Positions 7,181 to 17,108 of a stretch of 64,000 nt of DNA are shown piece after piece. The notes below the pieces were generated by a model. That model was not told the DNA's origin, did not search any database, and saw only the letters and a list, made by a program, of their open reading frames with translations. Origin of the DNA: Aurantibacter sp034110465 (lineage in GTDB: Bacteria; Bacteroidota; Bacteroidia; Flavobacteriales; Flavobacteriaceae); NCBI GenBank assembly GCA_034110465.1, contig JAWUZD010000012.1, forward strand, positions 62,001 through 126,000, given 5' to 3'. Positions within the stretch are counted from its first letter, which is position 1. The number at the start of each line of letters is the position of its first letter. The position numbers and the translations under genes were made by a program.

Positions 7181-8981
7181 TTTGTCCTGAAAATTTACGT
7201 TCTAATTCTGCTTGAAATTCTTCCATAACTGGTCTCACTGTACTTTCTGGCAAATCTGTTACTTTAATATACATTAAACCATCTACAGCGTTATTAAATA
7301 GTGGATCTACATTAAAACCAACTAGTCGGCAGTTTTGTTTAATATACTTCTTAAGTAACACTGGTAATCTTAAAGCGCCTGGCTCAATTTCGTCTATAAT
7401 TTTATCAAATTTATTTAAGTCAGCTTCCGTTGCATCAAAAACAAAGTCTTTATCCGCATCGTTCAGCTTAACTTTAAATTCTTTTTTAGGATGCACATAT
7501 TGAGCAATATATGGGTCATAATAATGAGATTTCATAAACTCAATCATTAATGATTTAGAAAAATTAGAAAATTGATTACTAATGCTAACTCCTCCAATTA
7601 AATATTTATGCTCTGGATAACGTAATGTAGTATGCACAATACCTTTCCACATTAGAAATAGAGGCATTGGTTTTTGCTGATATTCTTTAATTATAAATGC
7701 GCGACCAAGCTCTAAAGATTCACTCATCATTTTATAAAGTTCTGGTTCAAATCTAAATAAATCTTGTAAATAAAAACCATCTATACCAAATCGTTTAAAT
7801 ATCTGAGAACCTAAGCCCATTCTGTATGCTCCAGCTAACTTATTAGCTTCGTTATCCCATAAAAACATATGGTGATAATAACTATCAAATTTATCTAGGT
7901 CTATAGCTTCGTTAGTACCTTCTCCAACTTCACGAAATGTAATTTCTCGCAAACGACCTATTTCATGTAGTATCTTAGGTATATCATTAGCTTCTGCTAA
8001 ATAAACATCGTAATTTTTACTTGTAAGTAATTTACACTCTTTTTGTTTTAACATTTCCACCTCTTTAATCATATCTTCCGTCTTTACTGGAGTTACAATT
8101 TTTTTAGGAGATTTTACTGTTTTTAAACTTTGTGAGATTGTAGATATAATTTTTTCTTTAGGCTCAAAAGCATTAGCTAACATATATGTTTTTTTACGTA
8201 AAAACTCTGTAAAATTAGATAAGCTTTCGTGTTCACTTTGGGCTTTTACAGAAATAGGTTTCCCTATTCTAACCTTAATTACGCGTCTTTTTTGTGTAAG
8301 AACTTCCGATGGTATTTTAGCTGTCCTAAATATGTCGCTGATTTTAGATAACCTATAAAAAAGAGAACTGTTTTTAGCGTGAAAGTATATTGGTACTACC
8401 GGTACTTTTGCTTTTTGAACCAATTTCATTGCCGCTTCTTCCCAAGGCTTATCTACTACTAATTTCCCGTCCCGATAAGTTGATACTTCTCCTGCTGGAA
8501 AAACACCTAATGGATGGCCGTTTCTTAAATGTAAAATAGCATTCTTAAAACCGGTAATACTAGATTTCGCATCCTTATGATCTTCAAAAGGATTTACAGG
8601 CATTATATAAGGTTTTAAAGGCTCTATTCTATGTAATAAAAAATTAGCTATAATTTTAAAATCTTCTCGTTGTTCTAACATTAGTTTTAACAACAATATG
8701 CCATCAATTCCTCCTAATGGATGATTAGAAATAGTAACATAAGCGCCATCTTTAGGTAAGCGCTTTAAGTCTTCGTCTGGAATTTCAAATTTAATTTCAA
8801 ATTCATCTAACAAACTATTTAAAAAAGTAACATCGTTTAAGTGCTTGTGCTTATTATATATTTTATTTATGGTAGATATTTTTAAAACCTTCATTAGTAA
8901 CCAACCAATAAAAGTACCTATAAATCCGTATTTACCCAGATTGATGGCTTTTGCAACTTCTTTAGCAGATACTAATCCCAT
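7170..8981 (-). CDS. olsF: Bifunctional acyltransferase (PlsC-like plus GNAT-like), OlsF-type aminolipid synthase
   Basis: The 603-residue protein fuses two acyltransferases. The N-terminal half is PlsC-like, with NHPLGGIDG at 86-94 (active-site His and Asp) and FPAGE at 161-165. The C-terminal half (about 320-600) resembles the OlsB-type N-acyltransferase: YDVYLAEANDIPKILHEIG, LREITFREVGEGTN, LGRAFIIKEYQ. Known OlsF proteins of Serratia and Flavobacterium johnsoniae make ornithine lipids by N-acylating ornithine with the C-terminal domain and O-acylating the product with the N-terminal one. Bacteroides makes glycine lipids with separate enzymes. Whether this one uses ornithine, glycine or another amino acid cannot be told. 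It is membrane-associated and lies 7 bp after lysC in one operon. Confidence 0.85.
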   Translation of the reverse strand: MGLVSAKEVAKAINLGKYGFIGTFIGWLLMKVLKISTINKIYNKHKHLNDVTFLNSLLDEFEIKFEIPDEDLKRLPKDGAYVTISNHPLGGIDGILLLKLMLEQREDFKIIANFLLHRIEPLKPYIMPVNPFEDHKDAKSSITGFKNAILHLRNGHPLGVFPAGEVSTYRDGKLVVDKPWEEAAMKLVQKAKVPVVPIYFHAKNSSLFYRLSKISDIFRTAKIPSEVLTQKRRVIKVRIGKPISVKAQSEHESLSNFTEFLRKKTYMLANAFEPKEKIISTISQSLKTVKSPKKIVTPVKTEDMIKEVEMLKQKECKLLTSKNYDVYLAEANDIPKILHEIGRLREITFREVGEGTNEAIDLDKFDSYYHHMFLWDNEANKLAGAYRMGLGSQIFKRFGIDGFYLQDLFRFEPELYKMMSESLELGRAFIIKEYQQKPMPLFLMWKGIVHTTLRYPEHKYLIGGVSISNQFSNFSKSLMIEFMKSHYYDPYIAQYVHPKKEFKVKLNDADKDFVFDATEADLNKFDKIIDEIEPGALRLPVLLKKYIKQNCRLVGFNVDPLFNNAVDGLMYIKVTDLPESTVRPVMEEFQAELERKFSGQSED

Positions 8982-8988
8982 TGGTTTT

Positions 8989-10239
8989 TTATTTGGTCAC
9001 AATTTGTACAGTTTCTTGAAATTGTTGTTTCAATAAAACCGTTTTATTTAATTCTAATTCTTTTATTACAGTATCATTAGAATGACGAATGGTAAATAAA
9101 TTAACATTTTGATGACAAGTTACTTTAAATTTGGCTTTTAAATGCAATAATAATGCCTCTAGATTATTAAAAACATCTTCTACACAGACTGAGAAACTAA
9201 TAGCCGAATTCTGAATAACATCAACCTTCATTTTATACGTTGCTAATAACGTAAAAATTTCGCTAATATTTTCTTCAACTACATAAGAAAAATCTATGGT
9301 AGATATTGATATTAAAATTTGAGCTCTCTTTAAAATAAAACATGGCATTAAAGGTGAAATTCCTTCTGTTTTATTTACAACTGTTCCATTATTTTCAGGG
9401 CTTAAAAAAGATTTTACATATAGTGGAATTTCTTTTTTTTGCAATGGCTGAAGCGTTTTTGGGTGTATTACAGATGCACCATAAAATGCTAGTTCTATTG
9501 CTTCTGTATAAGATATGTTTTCTAATAATTTAGTTTGATCAAAATATCGTGGATCTGCATTTAAAACACCAGGAACATCTTTCCAAATTGTTACACTTTC
9601 TGCATTTAATGTATATCCAAAAATAGCCGCAGTATAGTCGCTTCCTTCTCTGCCTAACGTTGTTGTAAAATTATTAGCATCGCTTCCTAAAAAACCTTGA
9701 GTTATATATAAAGTATCTTTAGAAATTGCTAATTTGATTTGTTCTTGTGTTTTTTCCCAATTAACATTTGCTTTTCTATAATAATTATCGGTTTTTATTA
9801 ATAATCTAACATCTAGCCACGTGTTATTAATATTAACCGCATTTAAATATGCACTAATTATTGTTGTAGATAATAGCTCTCCAAATCCAATAACTTGATC
9901 ATAAATAAAATTATAATCGGGTGATTTATTTGTTTTTAAAAATAAATTTAAGTCTTTAAAAATAGATTTAACAGACTTAAACACATTGTGAGAATCTGTA
10001 TTAAACAACTCTAACAAAATAGTATAATGATAGCTTTCTACTTCGAAAATAGCAGCTGATAATTTTGTTTTATTATTAATATAAGCATCTACAACTTGTT
10101 CTAATGCATTAGTTGTTTTACCCATTGCAGAAACTACAATTAAAGTGTTTTTATATCCAGTATATTCCAATACTCTAACCACATTCTTAACACTATTAGC
10201 ATCTTTTACAGAAGCTCCACCAAATTTAAAAACTCTCAT
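8989..10239 (-). CDS. lysC: Aspartate kinase
   Basis: Aspartokinase phosphorylates L-aspartate with ATP, the first step toward lysine/diaminopimelate, threonine and methionine. The 416-residue protein starts with the kinase signature KFGGASVKD (residues 5-13). It has GFGELLST near residue 128 and the GREGSDYTAAIFGY segment near 212-225. The C-terminal 110 residues are an ACT-like region (ISISTIDFSYVVEENISEIF), short and divergent compared with classical two-ACT enzymes, so feedback control may differ. It is monofunctional, with no homoserine dehydrogenase domain. Its ATG is 1 nt from the stop codon of the preceding GNAT gene. Confidence 0.93.
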   Translation of the reverse strand: MRVFKFGGASVKDANSVKNVVRVLEYTGYKNTLIVVSAMGKTTNALEQVVDAYINNKTKLSAAIFEVESYHYTILLELFNTDSHNVFKSVKSIFKDLNLFLKTNKSPDYNFIYDQVIGFGELLSTTIISAYLNAVNINNTWLDVRLLIKTDNYYRKANVNWEKTQEQIKLAISKDTLYITQGFLGSDANNFTTTLGREGSDYTAAIFGYTLNAESVTIWKDVPGVLNADPRYFDQTKLLENISYTEAIELAFYGASVIHPKTLQPLQKKEIPLYVKSFLSPENNGTVVNKTEGISPLMPCFILKRAQILISISTIDFSYVVEENISEIFTLLATYKMKVDVIQNSAISFSVCVEDVFNNLEALLLHLKAKFKVTCHQNVNLFTIRHSNDTVIKELELNKTVLLKQQFQETVQIVTK

Positions 10240-10240
10240 A

Positions 10241-10720
10241 CTATAGTTTCTCTAAATACTTCTCTATTCCTTGCTCATCTAATTGCACTAAATGCCAATC
10301 TTCTAAAATTTTAGCACCTCTGCTTTTATAAAAATTAATTGCTGGTATATTCCAATCTAAAACTTCCCAACTAATTCGTCTTACGTTTAATAATTCTCCT
10401 AATTTAATAACTTCGTCTAATAATTTTGAACCTAGACCTGAACCTCTAAAGGCTTCTTTTACAACTAAATCTTCTAAATGCAGTGTTTTTCCCTTCCAAG
10501 TAGAATATCTAATATAGGTTAGAGCAATTCCAACTATATTCTCTTTATGTATTGCCACAAAACATTTAAAAATAGGATTAACTCCAAATCCATCATGCTG
10601 TAATTCTTCTACAGAAATAAAAACGGCATTAGGTTCTTTTTCAAACTCTGCTAATTCTTGAATTAAATCTAAAACTTGGGGCATATCATTTTTAGTAGCC
10701 ATTCTAATTTCAAAATTCAT
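10241..10720 (-). CDS. GNAT family N-acetyltransferase (SAT1-like)
   Basis: This 159-residue acetyl-CoA-dependent N-acetyltransferase has the family core: IRMATKNDMPQVLDLI at the start, the strand FVAIHKENIVGIALTYI, LEDLVVKEAFRGSGLGSKLL (R-G-x-G-L-G is the pyrophosphate loop), and ending WEVLDWNIPAINFYKSRGA. The pattern is closest to the spermidine/spermine acetyltransferase-like branch, but its substrate is unproven. An upstream TTG at 10726 is in frame; the ATG at 10720 gives the natural start. It is the first gene of the GNAT-lysC-olsF-secreted protein run, separated from lysC by 1 nt. Confidence 0.85.
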   Translation of the reverse strand: MNFEIRMATKNDMPQVLDLIQELAEFEKEPNAVFISVEELQHDGFGVNPIFKCFVAIHKENIVGIALTYIRYSTWKGKTLHLEDLVVKEAFRGSGLGSKLLDEVIKLGELLNVRRISWEVLDWNIPAINFYKSRGAKILEDWHLVQLDEQGIEKYLEKL

Positions 10721-10840
10721 ACACAATTTGTTTAATTCTTCAAATATAATTTAAAGTTAGTGTTTCTTAAACAGATTATTTCATGAAAACAATATAGTAA
10801 GACAAAATTTATACGATATTTGTAAGAAATATTAATATTT

Positions 10841-11836
10841 ATGACTTCTACTCCAAAAACCTTAGGTGAATTTATTATAGAAAACCAATCGTCTTTTAAG
10901 TATACCTCTGGGGAATTATCTCGTTTAATTAATTCAATTCGTTTAGCTGCAAAAGTTGTTAATCATGAAGTTAATAAGGCAGGTTTAGTAGATATTATTG
11001 GAAACGCTGGCGATACCAATATTCAAGGTGAAGACCAACAAAAATTAGACGTCTATGCTAATGATAAGTTTATACAAACGCTTACAAAACGAAATATTGT
11101 TTGTGGGATTGCAAGTGAAGAAGAAGACCATTTTATTTCTATAAACAGTCAAGACGCTAATAATCAAAATAAATATGTGGTCTTAATAGATCCTTTAGAT
11201 GGTTCTAGTAACATAGACGTAAACGTATCTGTAGGAACAATATTTTCTATTTATAGACGTGTTACACCTGTAGGAACTCCTGTTACAATAGAAGATTTTT
11301 TACAAAAAGGAAGTGAACAAGTAGCAGCTGGTTATGTGGTTTATGGAACCTCTACTATGATAGTTTACACTACTGGACATGGCGTTAATGGATTTACTTT
11401 AAACCCTGCAATTGGAACGTTCTACTTATCACATCCAAATATGGAATTTCCTGAAAATGGAAATATATATTCTGTTAACGAAGGAAATTATATACATTTT
11501 CCACAAGGTGTGAAAAACTATATTAAATACTGTCAAGAAGAAGAAGAAGACAGACCTTATACATCAAGATATATTGGTAGTTTAGTTTCGGATTTTCATA
11601 GAAATATGATTAAAGGTGGAATTTATTTTTATCCACAAACCTCTAAAGATAAAAACGGAAAACTTAGATTGCTTTACGAATGTAATCCTATGGCTTTTAT
11701 AGCAGAACAAGCTAACGGAAAAGCAAGTGATGGAAAAAATAGAATTATGGACATTAAACCTACAGAACTGCATGAACGTGTACCTTTTTTCTGTGGCAGT
11801 AAAAATATGGTAGAAAAAGCAGAGTCTTTTATGTAG
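10841..11836 (+). CDS. fbp: Class 1 fructose-1,6-bisphosphatase
   Basis: FBPase hydrolyses fructose 1,6-bisphosphate to fructose 6-phosphate in gluconeogenesis and needs Mg2+. The 331-residue length is normal for class 1. The metal-binding core is VLIDPLDGSSNIDVN (about residues 109-123), with the preceding acidic SEEEDH loop. The substrate-binding region near the C terminus is RLLYECNPMAFIAEQANG. A 7-of-8 match to the TAnnTTTG box (GATATTTG, 10815-10822) lies 19 bp upstream of the ATG. dxs follows after 40 bp on the same strand and is probably co-transcribed. Confidence 0.96.
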   Translation: MTSTPKTLGEFIIENQSSFKYTSGELSRLINSIRLAAKVVNHEVNKAGLVDIIGNAGDTNIQGEDQQKLDVYANDKFIQTLTKRNIVCGIASEEEDHFISINSQDANNQNKYVVLIDPLDGSSNIDVNVSVGTIFSIYRRVTPVGTPVTIEDFLQKGSEQVAAGYVVYGTSTMIVYTTGHGVNGFTLNPAIGTFYLSHPNMEFPENGNIYSVNEGNYIHFPQGVKNYIKYCQEEEEDRPYTSRYIGSLVSDFHRNMIKGGIYFYPQTSKDKNGKLRLLYECNPMAFIAEQANGKASDGKNRIMDIKPTELHERVPFFCGSKNMVEKAESFM

Positions 11837-11876
11837 AAGTAAGTTTTTTCTAGTAAAGTCCACTTCAAATTTACAA

Positions 11877-13643
11877 ATGAAATATAATGTTTTAAATAAA
11901 GTTGAATATCCTAAAGACTTAAAAAAATTAAGTTTTGAAGAACTTCAATTACTTACTAAAGAATTAAGGCTTTTTATTATAAACATTATTGCGACTAAAA
12001 CTGGACATTTAGGTTCAAGTTTAGGCGTAATAGAGCTCACCATTGCACTTCACTATGTTTATAACACGCCAAAAGATTTGCTCTTATGGGATGTTGGACA
12101 TCAAGCTTATGTACATAAAATTTTAACTGGTAGAAAAGCTGTTTTTAATACCAATAGACAATTTGGTGGCATTAGTGGCTTCCCTAAAATAAACGAGTCA
12201 AAATACGATAGTTTTGGTACAGGACATTCTTCCACATCAATATCTGCTATCTTAGGAATGGCTATAGCTTCAAGTATAAAAAAAGAGACTAAAGAACATA
12301 TTGCTATAATTGGAGACGCTTCAATTGCTGGTGGAATGGCTTTTGAAGCTTTAAATCATGCTGGAGCAACAAACGTTAATATTACAGTTATTTTAAATGA
12401 TAATGCAATTGGTATAGACCCAAGTGTTGGAGCTCTTAAAGAATACTTAACTAACGTAAAAAAAGAATCTAATAATAGAGATAATATCTTTGAAGCTCTT
12501 AATTTTAAATATTTTGGTCCTATTGATGGTCATAATTTAAGTTTAGTGATTTCTACTTTAGAAAAAGTAAAAAAAATTGAAGGCCCAAAATTTCTTCATA
12601 TTGTTACTACAAAAGGTAAAGGTTTAAAGCAAGCAGAAGAGAATCAAATTACATATCATGCACCAGGAAAATTTAATCCAAAGACAGGCGATATAGCTCC
12701 AAAAAATTCAGAGAAATTACCACCTAAATTTCAAGATGTATTTGGGTTAACACTACTAGAGCTAGCTAAACAAAACGATAAAATAGTAGGTATAACTCCA
12801 GCAATGCCTACAGGAAGTTCTTTAAAATATATGATGGATGCGTTTCCTAATCGTGCTTTCGATGTAGGAATTGCAGAACAACATGCCGTAACTTTAGCGG
12901 CAGGAATGGCAACACAGGGCTTAATTCCATTTTGTACTATTTACTCTACCTTTTTACAACGTGCCTACGATCAAATTATTCATGATGTAGCCTTACAAAA
13001 ACTACCTGTGATTTTTTGTATTGATCGTTCTGGCTTAGTTGGTGAAGATGGACCCACACACCATGGTGCTTTCGATTTAAGTTATCTTAATTGTATACCA
13101 AACTTAATAATTTTTGCACCTAGGAATGAGATTGAATTAAGAAACATAATTTACACGGCTCAATTAGGTTTAAACCAACCAATTGCTATAAGATATCCTA
13201 GAGGTCGAGGCAATATATTAGATTGGAAACAACCTTTTAAGACAATTAAAATTGGTAAAGGCGAAAAATTAACTAAAGGAACCAAAATAGCTATAATATC
13301 TATTGGAACCATAGCATCAAATGTTAGCGACGCTATTAATTTAACTAATAAAACTTCTGAAATCGCACACTTTGATATAAAATTTTTAAAGCCTTTAGAT
13401 GAAGATCTACTTCATATAATATTTAAAAATTTTAAAAAAATTATTACCATTGAAGACAATTCTATAATTGGAGGATTAGCAACATCTATAAATTCTTTTG
13501 CAAGTAGAAATAATTATAAAAACCTAATTACCTCTTTAGGAATTCCAGATAAGTTTATTGAACACGGAACTACTGAAGAGTTACAAGACTTTATCGGGTT
13601 ATCTCCACAAAAAATAGCTAATAAAATTAAATCTATATACTAA
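11877..13643 (+). CDS. dxs: 1-deoxy-D-xylulose-5-phosphate synthase
   Basis: Dxs condenses pyruvate and glyceraldehyde 3-phosphate to DXP with thiamine diphosphate, feeding the MEP isoprenoid pathway. The 588-residue protein shows HLGSSLGVIELTIALHYV near the N terminus and WDVGHQAYVHKILTGR. The ThDP/Mg motif is GDASIAGGMAFEAL..NDNAIGI (about 144-182). The pyrimidine-domain signature is DVGIAEQHAVTLAAGMA (about 325-341), and the substrate-binding segment is IDRSGLVGEDGPTHHGAFD (about 383-401). It is somewhat shorter than the approximately 620 residues of E. coli Dxs, without loss of a core motif. It ends inside a strong bidirectional terminator. Confidence 0.95.
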   Translation: MKYNVLNKVEYPKDLKKLSFEELQLLTKELRLFIINIIATKTGHLGSSLGVIELTIALHYVYNTPKDLLLWDVGHQAYVHKILTGRKAVFNTNRQFGGISGFPKINESKYDSFGTGHSSTSISAILGMAIASSIKKETKEHIAIIGDASIAGGMAFEALNHAGATNVNITVILNDNAIGIDPSVGALKEYLTNVKKESNNRDNIFEALNFKYFGPIDGHNLSLVISTLEKVKKIEGPKFLHIVTTKGKGLKQAEENQITYHAPGKFNPKTGDIAPKNSEKLPPKFQDVFGLTLLELAKQNDKIVGITPAMPTGSSLKYMMDAFPNRAFDVGIAEQHAVTLAAGMATQGLIPFCTIYSTFLQRAYDQIIHDVALQKLPVIFCIDRSGLVGEDGPTHHGAFDLSYLNCIPNLIIFAPRNEIELRNIIYTAQLGLNQPIAIRYPRGRGNILDWKQPFKTIKIGKGEKLTKGTKIAIISIGTIASNVSDAINLTNKTSEIAHFDIKFLKPLDEDLLHIIFKNFKKIITIEDNSIIGGLATSINSFASRNNYKNLITSLGIPDKFIEHGTTEELQDFIGLSPQKIANKIKSIY

Positions 13644-13685
13644 AAAAGACCTCAAATATTTAAGGTCTTTTTTAGTATATAGATT
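13630..13685. terminator. Bidirectional terminator between dxs and the M36 protease gene
   Basis: The arms 13630-13652 and 13663-13685 are perfect reverse complements over 23 bp around a 10-nt loop. The core is AAAAAAGACCT / AGGTCTTTTTT, giving a U-tract in both directions. The left arm includes the last dxs codons and its TAA stop, so the hairpin is partly coding. Confidence 0.9.
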
Positions 13686-13695
13686 AGTTTAAAAA

Positions 13696-16600
13696 TTATC
13701 TTTTAATAATTTTCTTAACCGTCTTATTTAAATCAGTTTCTATTTGAATAAAATATGTTCCAGTAGAAAGACCTGACAAATCCAATTCAGTTTTATTTTG
13801 GTTAATTGTTTTTAACTCTTTACGATAAATAACTCTTCCAGAAATATCAACTAATTGAATATTTAATGTGTTTGAGTTATTCAATCCAGAAATAGTTACA
13901 ATACCATTTGTTGGATTAGGAAATACTTTAAAGTCATTAAATGTATTATCCTCAACACTTAAGCTCGGATTAACATTAATAGTGAAATTTATAGCTTGAG
14001 GTGCAAAACTAGAACCACAATCATTTGTAAAACTAGCTTGAACTGTCCAAGCTCCTTCTACAGCAGGATCATTATCCGCTACAGCATTAAAACTTAATGA
14101 ATTAGTTGTGTAAGTTGCAGCGTCTGGACCAGTCCATATTAAAGTACCGTTAAAAGCAGATGCTGGTAATCTTAAATCTATATCTGAACCTGGTAAAAAT
14201 TCAATATTTGCACCAGTAGAAAAAGTAGCAAATGCAGCAGAATCAATGGAAAACTCTGTATCTCCATCTGTTAGATCTGGATTTGTTGGATTAATAACTA
14301 AACTTACAGATCTAGCTTTACTAGCATCTCCACCTGGAGTTATGTTAATAGGAAAAGTTCCTGTTGTTCCTGCTGGTATTCCAGTAACAATCATTGAAAA
14401 CAAACCTGTATCTTTCATAGTAGCTGGCGAAAAAGTAACAGATGCGCCTGCTGGTAATCCTGATGCTACAAAAGAAGTATCAGTATCATAAGCATTTTGC
14501 TCATAAAACACAAAATCATAAACAGTAGATGTTGTATTCTCACAAATTTCATTTAATCCAGCATCACCATTGTCTATTAAGAAATTTGGTGAACAAGTTG
14601 CAGGCAAATCATAAGCTGCAGCACCATCAGAGGTTGAACCAATAGTTCCTTGATTTGCGCTCAAACCAACACCTCTTCTAGCAAAAGCACTATAAATAAT
14701 ACATCTATTTGCTCCTGTTCTAGAACCAGCCACCCCATTACCATAAAGTACATCATCAGCATCTAATATGGCGTTTCTAGCTTCTACAAAACCAGGATTA
14801 CACACTGCCTGCTTCATTCCTTCAACAACTATGTTTAACGCAATTGTATTTCCGAAAGTTCCATTAGCGTCATAAATATCTTCAGTAAAACCGTGTACAG
14901 CAATTAAATCCCATGTCATATCCCATAAAATCCCAGCCCATACTGAACCAACACCATGAGGGATTGTATAAGTTGCATTAGTTGGATCATTAATTAAAGT
15001 TTCGTAGGTCATTGGGTTATTAGCTATATTCCCAGAATATGGTGCTGGTCTAATACCTTGTCCATTTGTTGCTTGACCTACAACAAAAGTTCCTACTCCA
15101 TTTGTCTGTATGCCATTATCTACATTTTTTAATTGAATAATTTTTCCAATAAAATCGGCCCAACCTTCTCCCATTGATTCATCATTTGCGGATGAAACAC
15201 AACCAGTAGTAAATCTTCCTCCAACTAATCTATTATTAATTCCATGTCCAATTTCATGACCAACTACACCGTTATCAAAATCTCCATCAATATTTACAAA
15301 TGTAGGAGGTGGGGTTGGCGCGTTAAATGTAGCATTGATAGTAGAATTAGACATCTCTGCTATAATTGCATTTCCATCTGCTTGATTAATACTATATGCG
15401 GGAATTGAAATAGAAGCATCCGTCCCACCCATACTTATTTCTCCAGCAACATTATTAACTATTAAAATTGCAATAGCACCAGCTGATTGAGCTTCAGTAG
15501 TTTTTAAAGTAAAATTACAAGCTCCTCTACGAACTACTGCAACATTTCCACTTAGAGATGCTGCATTTATAATTGCCCCACAACCATCATTTACATCTGT
15601 TGATGCTGTTCCACCTGTATTATTATCAATTACTAAAACTAAATCTGCCGTCTGACCTGTAGCAGGAATATTTCCAGGAGCAAAAGCATTATCTAAAGCA
15701 TTATAATCTCCAGCTAAAAACGTGTTGTTTATTGTTAATAATGGTACTGCATTAGGATCAAAAGCTCCTTGGTCCCATAAAAACATTTGCATTCTTGGGT
15801 TCCCACCATCTCCAGGAGTACCAAAATTAGCATTATTTACTCCACTTCCATCTTGAACATCTGCATCAACTGGGTCTCCAGCAGAACCAGTACCTGTAAA
15901 ATTAGTTTCTTGGAAATTTCCTGAAGCTTCGTCAAAACCATATTTATAATAAATATCATGAACTATATTAGTCATATAAAACAATTGTGTAGTTGCAGAA
16001 TCTATATATGAGCTAGCTGCAACACTTGGTCCTCCATATGCATAATCAAAAATTAACCCAGCAGAACTTTGATTCGTTAAGGGACCATTTCCATTATTAC
16101 CATTTTGGTCATCTCTTGCAATAACATTATTCCCTCTTGTCGTTGTATAAGAAGTTCCATCATTATGCCAACCACTTGGAGATGCAGTTGCATCATCTGG
16201 ATTTACAATTAATTCAAAATCACCATGGTTTGGACTTTCTGTATAATAAGGCAAAACTCTATATGAACTGGCAAGTGCTATCTCTGTATTTTCACTTTTA
16301 AAAACTGAAGAAATAAAATCTACTTCTTTATTCTTTTTTTCATTAAACTTGTGATTGTGTTTTTTATCGTTAGAAAAATTACAAGATACAACCCAGTCAT
16401 TTTGATTTACAAACTCTCCTGTTTTTGCGTTTATTCTTGTGTTCCACCAATGTGAACCATCTCTAAAATCTAAATTAACATTCCAAGTTAAAACAACTTC
16501 GTTATTTGAAGTTGGCTCATACACTAAATAAACTTTAACGTCACTTTGCAAATCGTTAGTTTTTTTAAAAGTATAAATCCTCTTTTCTTTATCGAATTCT

Positions 16601-17022
16601 AAAATTTTAGATTCTAAATTATCACTCAATCCATGATAAGACAAAGCTTTTTGCGCAGCTGAAAATGGGCTTAATGTTGGACTATAAGTTGAGATTTTTG
16701 ATTCTAAACCTTGGATAAATCTGGTGTTATTTATACTTATATTATCCGCAGAAACTAATATATTCGTAATTGTATTTCTTACAATTATATTATTGTGAGT
16801 CTGAACTAAATAATAATACCATGCGTCCTTATTTCTTGAAGATGCATCACTCTGAACAATCCAAGAGTCTAAATCAGACTCTAGGTAATTTGCTTTCAAC
16901 TCTTGATTCAATGCGTTTTGAATCTTTTCTAAATTAGTAGGTTTAATTGATTTATCATAATACTGCGCGCTAACACAATAAGACATAAAAGCAAAAACCA
17001 ATAGTAAGTAACTCTTTTTCAT
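13696..17022 (-). CDS. T9SS-secreted M36 (fungalysin-type) metalloprotease with PA domain
   Basis: This 1108-residue extracellular zinc endopeptidase has a signal peptide (about 1-19, cleavage near CVSAQ), then an N-terminal prodomain (about 30-250). The catalytic domain has HEIGHGINNRL at about residues 588-598: the two His are zinc ligands and the Glu is catalytic. A protease-associated domain is inserted before it (about 465-530, with VAVVRRGACNFTLKT). Two Ig-like/PKD-like regions follow at about 800-1015. The C terminus (about 1030-1108) is a type A T9SS sorting domain (FKVFPNPTNGIVTISG, ..LSTGTYFIQI, ending KKIIKR). The family is common in gliding flavobacteria that digest protein. It is monocistronic. 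Confidence 0.93.
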   Translation of the reverse strand: MKKSYLLLVFAFMSYCVSAQYYDKSIKPTNLEKIQNALNQELKANYLESDLDSWIVQSDASSRNKDAWYYYLVQTHNNIIVRNTITNILVSADNISINNTRFIQGLESKISTYSPTLSPFSAAQKALSYHGLSDNLESKILEFDKEKRIYTFKKTNDLQSDVKVYLVYEPTSNNEVVLTWNVNLDFRDGSHWWNTRINAKTGEFVNQNDWVVSCNFSNDKKHNHKFNEKKNKEVDFISSVFKSENTEIALASSYRVLPYYTESPNHGDFELIVNPDDATASPSGWHNDGTSYTTTRGNNVIARDDQNGNNGNGPLTNQSSAGLIFDYAYGGPSVAASSYIDSATTQLFYMTNIVHDIYYKYGFDEASGNFQETNFTGTGSAGDPVDADVQDGSGVNNANFGTPGDGGNPRMQMFLWDQGAFDPNAVPLLTINNTFLAGDYNALDNAFAPGNIPATGQTADLVLVIDNNTGGTASTDVNDGCGAIINAASLSGNVAVVRRGACNFTLKTTEAQSAGAIAILIVNNVAGEISMGGTDASISIPAYSINQADGNAIIAEMSNSTINATFNAPTPPPTFVNIDGDFDNGVVGHEIGHGINNRLVGGRFTTGCVSSANDESMGEGWADFIGKIIQLKNVDNGIQTNGVGTFVVGQATNGQGIRPAPYSGNIANNPMTYETLINDPTNATYTIPHGVGSVWAGILWDMTWDLIAVHGFTEDIYDANGTFGNTIALNIVVEGMKQAVCNPGFVEARNAILDADDVLYGNGVAGSRTGANRCIIYSAFARRGVGLSANQGTIGSTSDGAAAYDLPATCSPNFLIDNGDAGLNEICENTTSTVYDFVFYEQNAYDTDTSFVASGLPAGASVTFSPATMKDTGLFSMIVTGIPAGTTGTFPINITPGGDASKARSVSLVINPTNPDLTDGDTEFSIDSAAFATFSTGANIEFLPGSDIDLRLPASAFNGTLIWTGPDAATYTTNSLSFNAVADNDPAVEGAWTVQASFTNDCGSSFAPQAINFTINVNPSLSVEDNTFNDFKVFPNPTNGIVTISGLNNSNTLNIQLVDISGRVIYRKELKTINQNKTELDLSGLSTGTYFIQIETDLNKTVKKIIKR

Positions 17023-17108
17023 AGTTTTTTGGTCGTTAAATTCGAACGTGAAGATAACACTTATTGTTATTATAATAAAAAAATACCGAATAATTTAACA
17101 ATTAAGCA

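Noticed and set aside
11582..11868. Two minus-strand frames antisense to the end of fbp
   Set aside because: fbp is secure on the plus strand; these are shadows of its codons.
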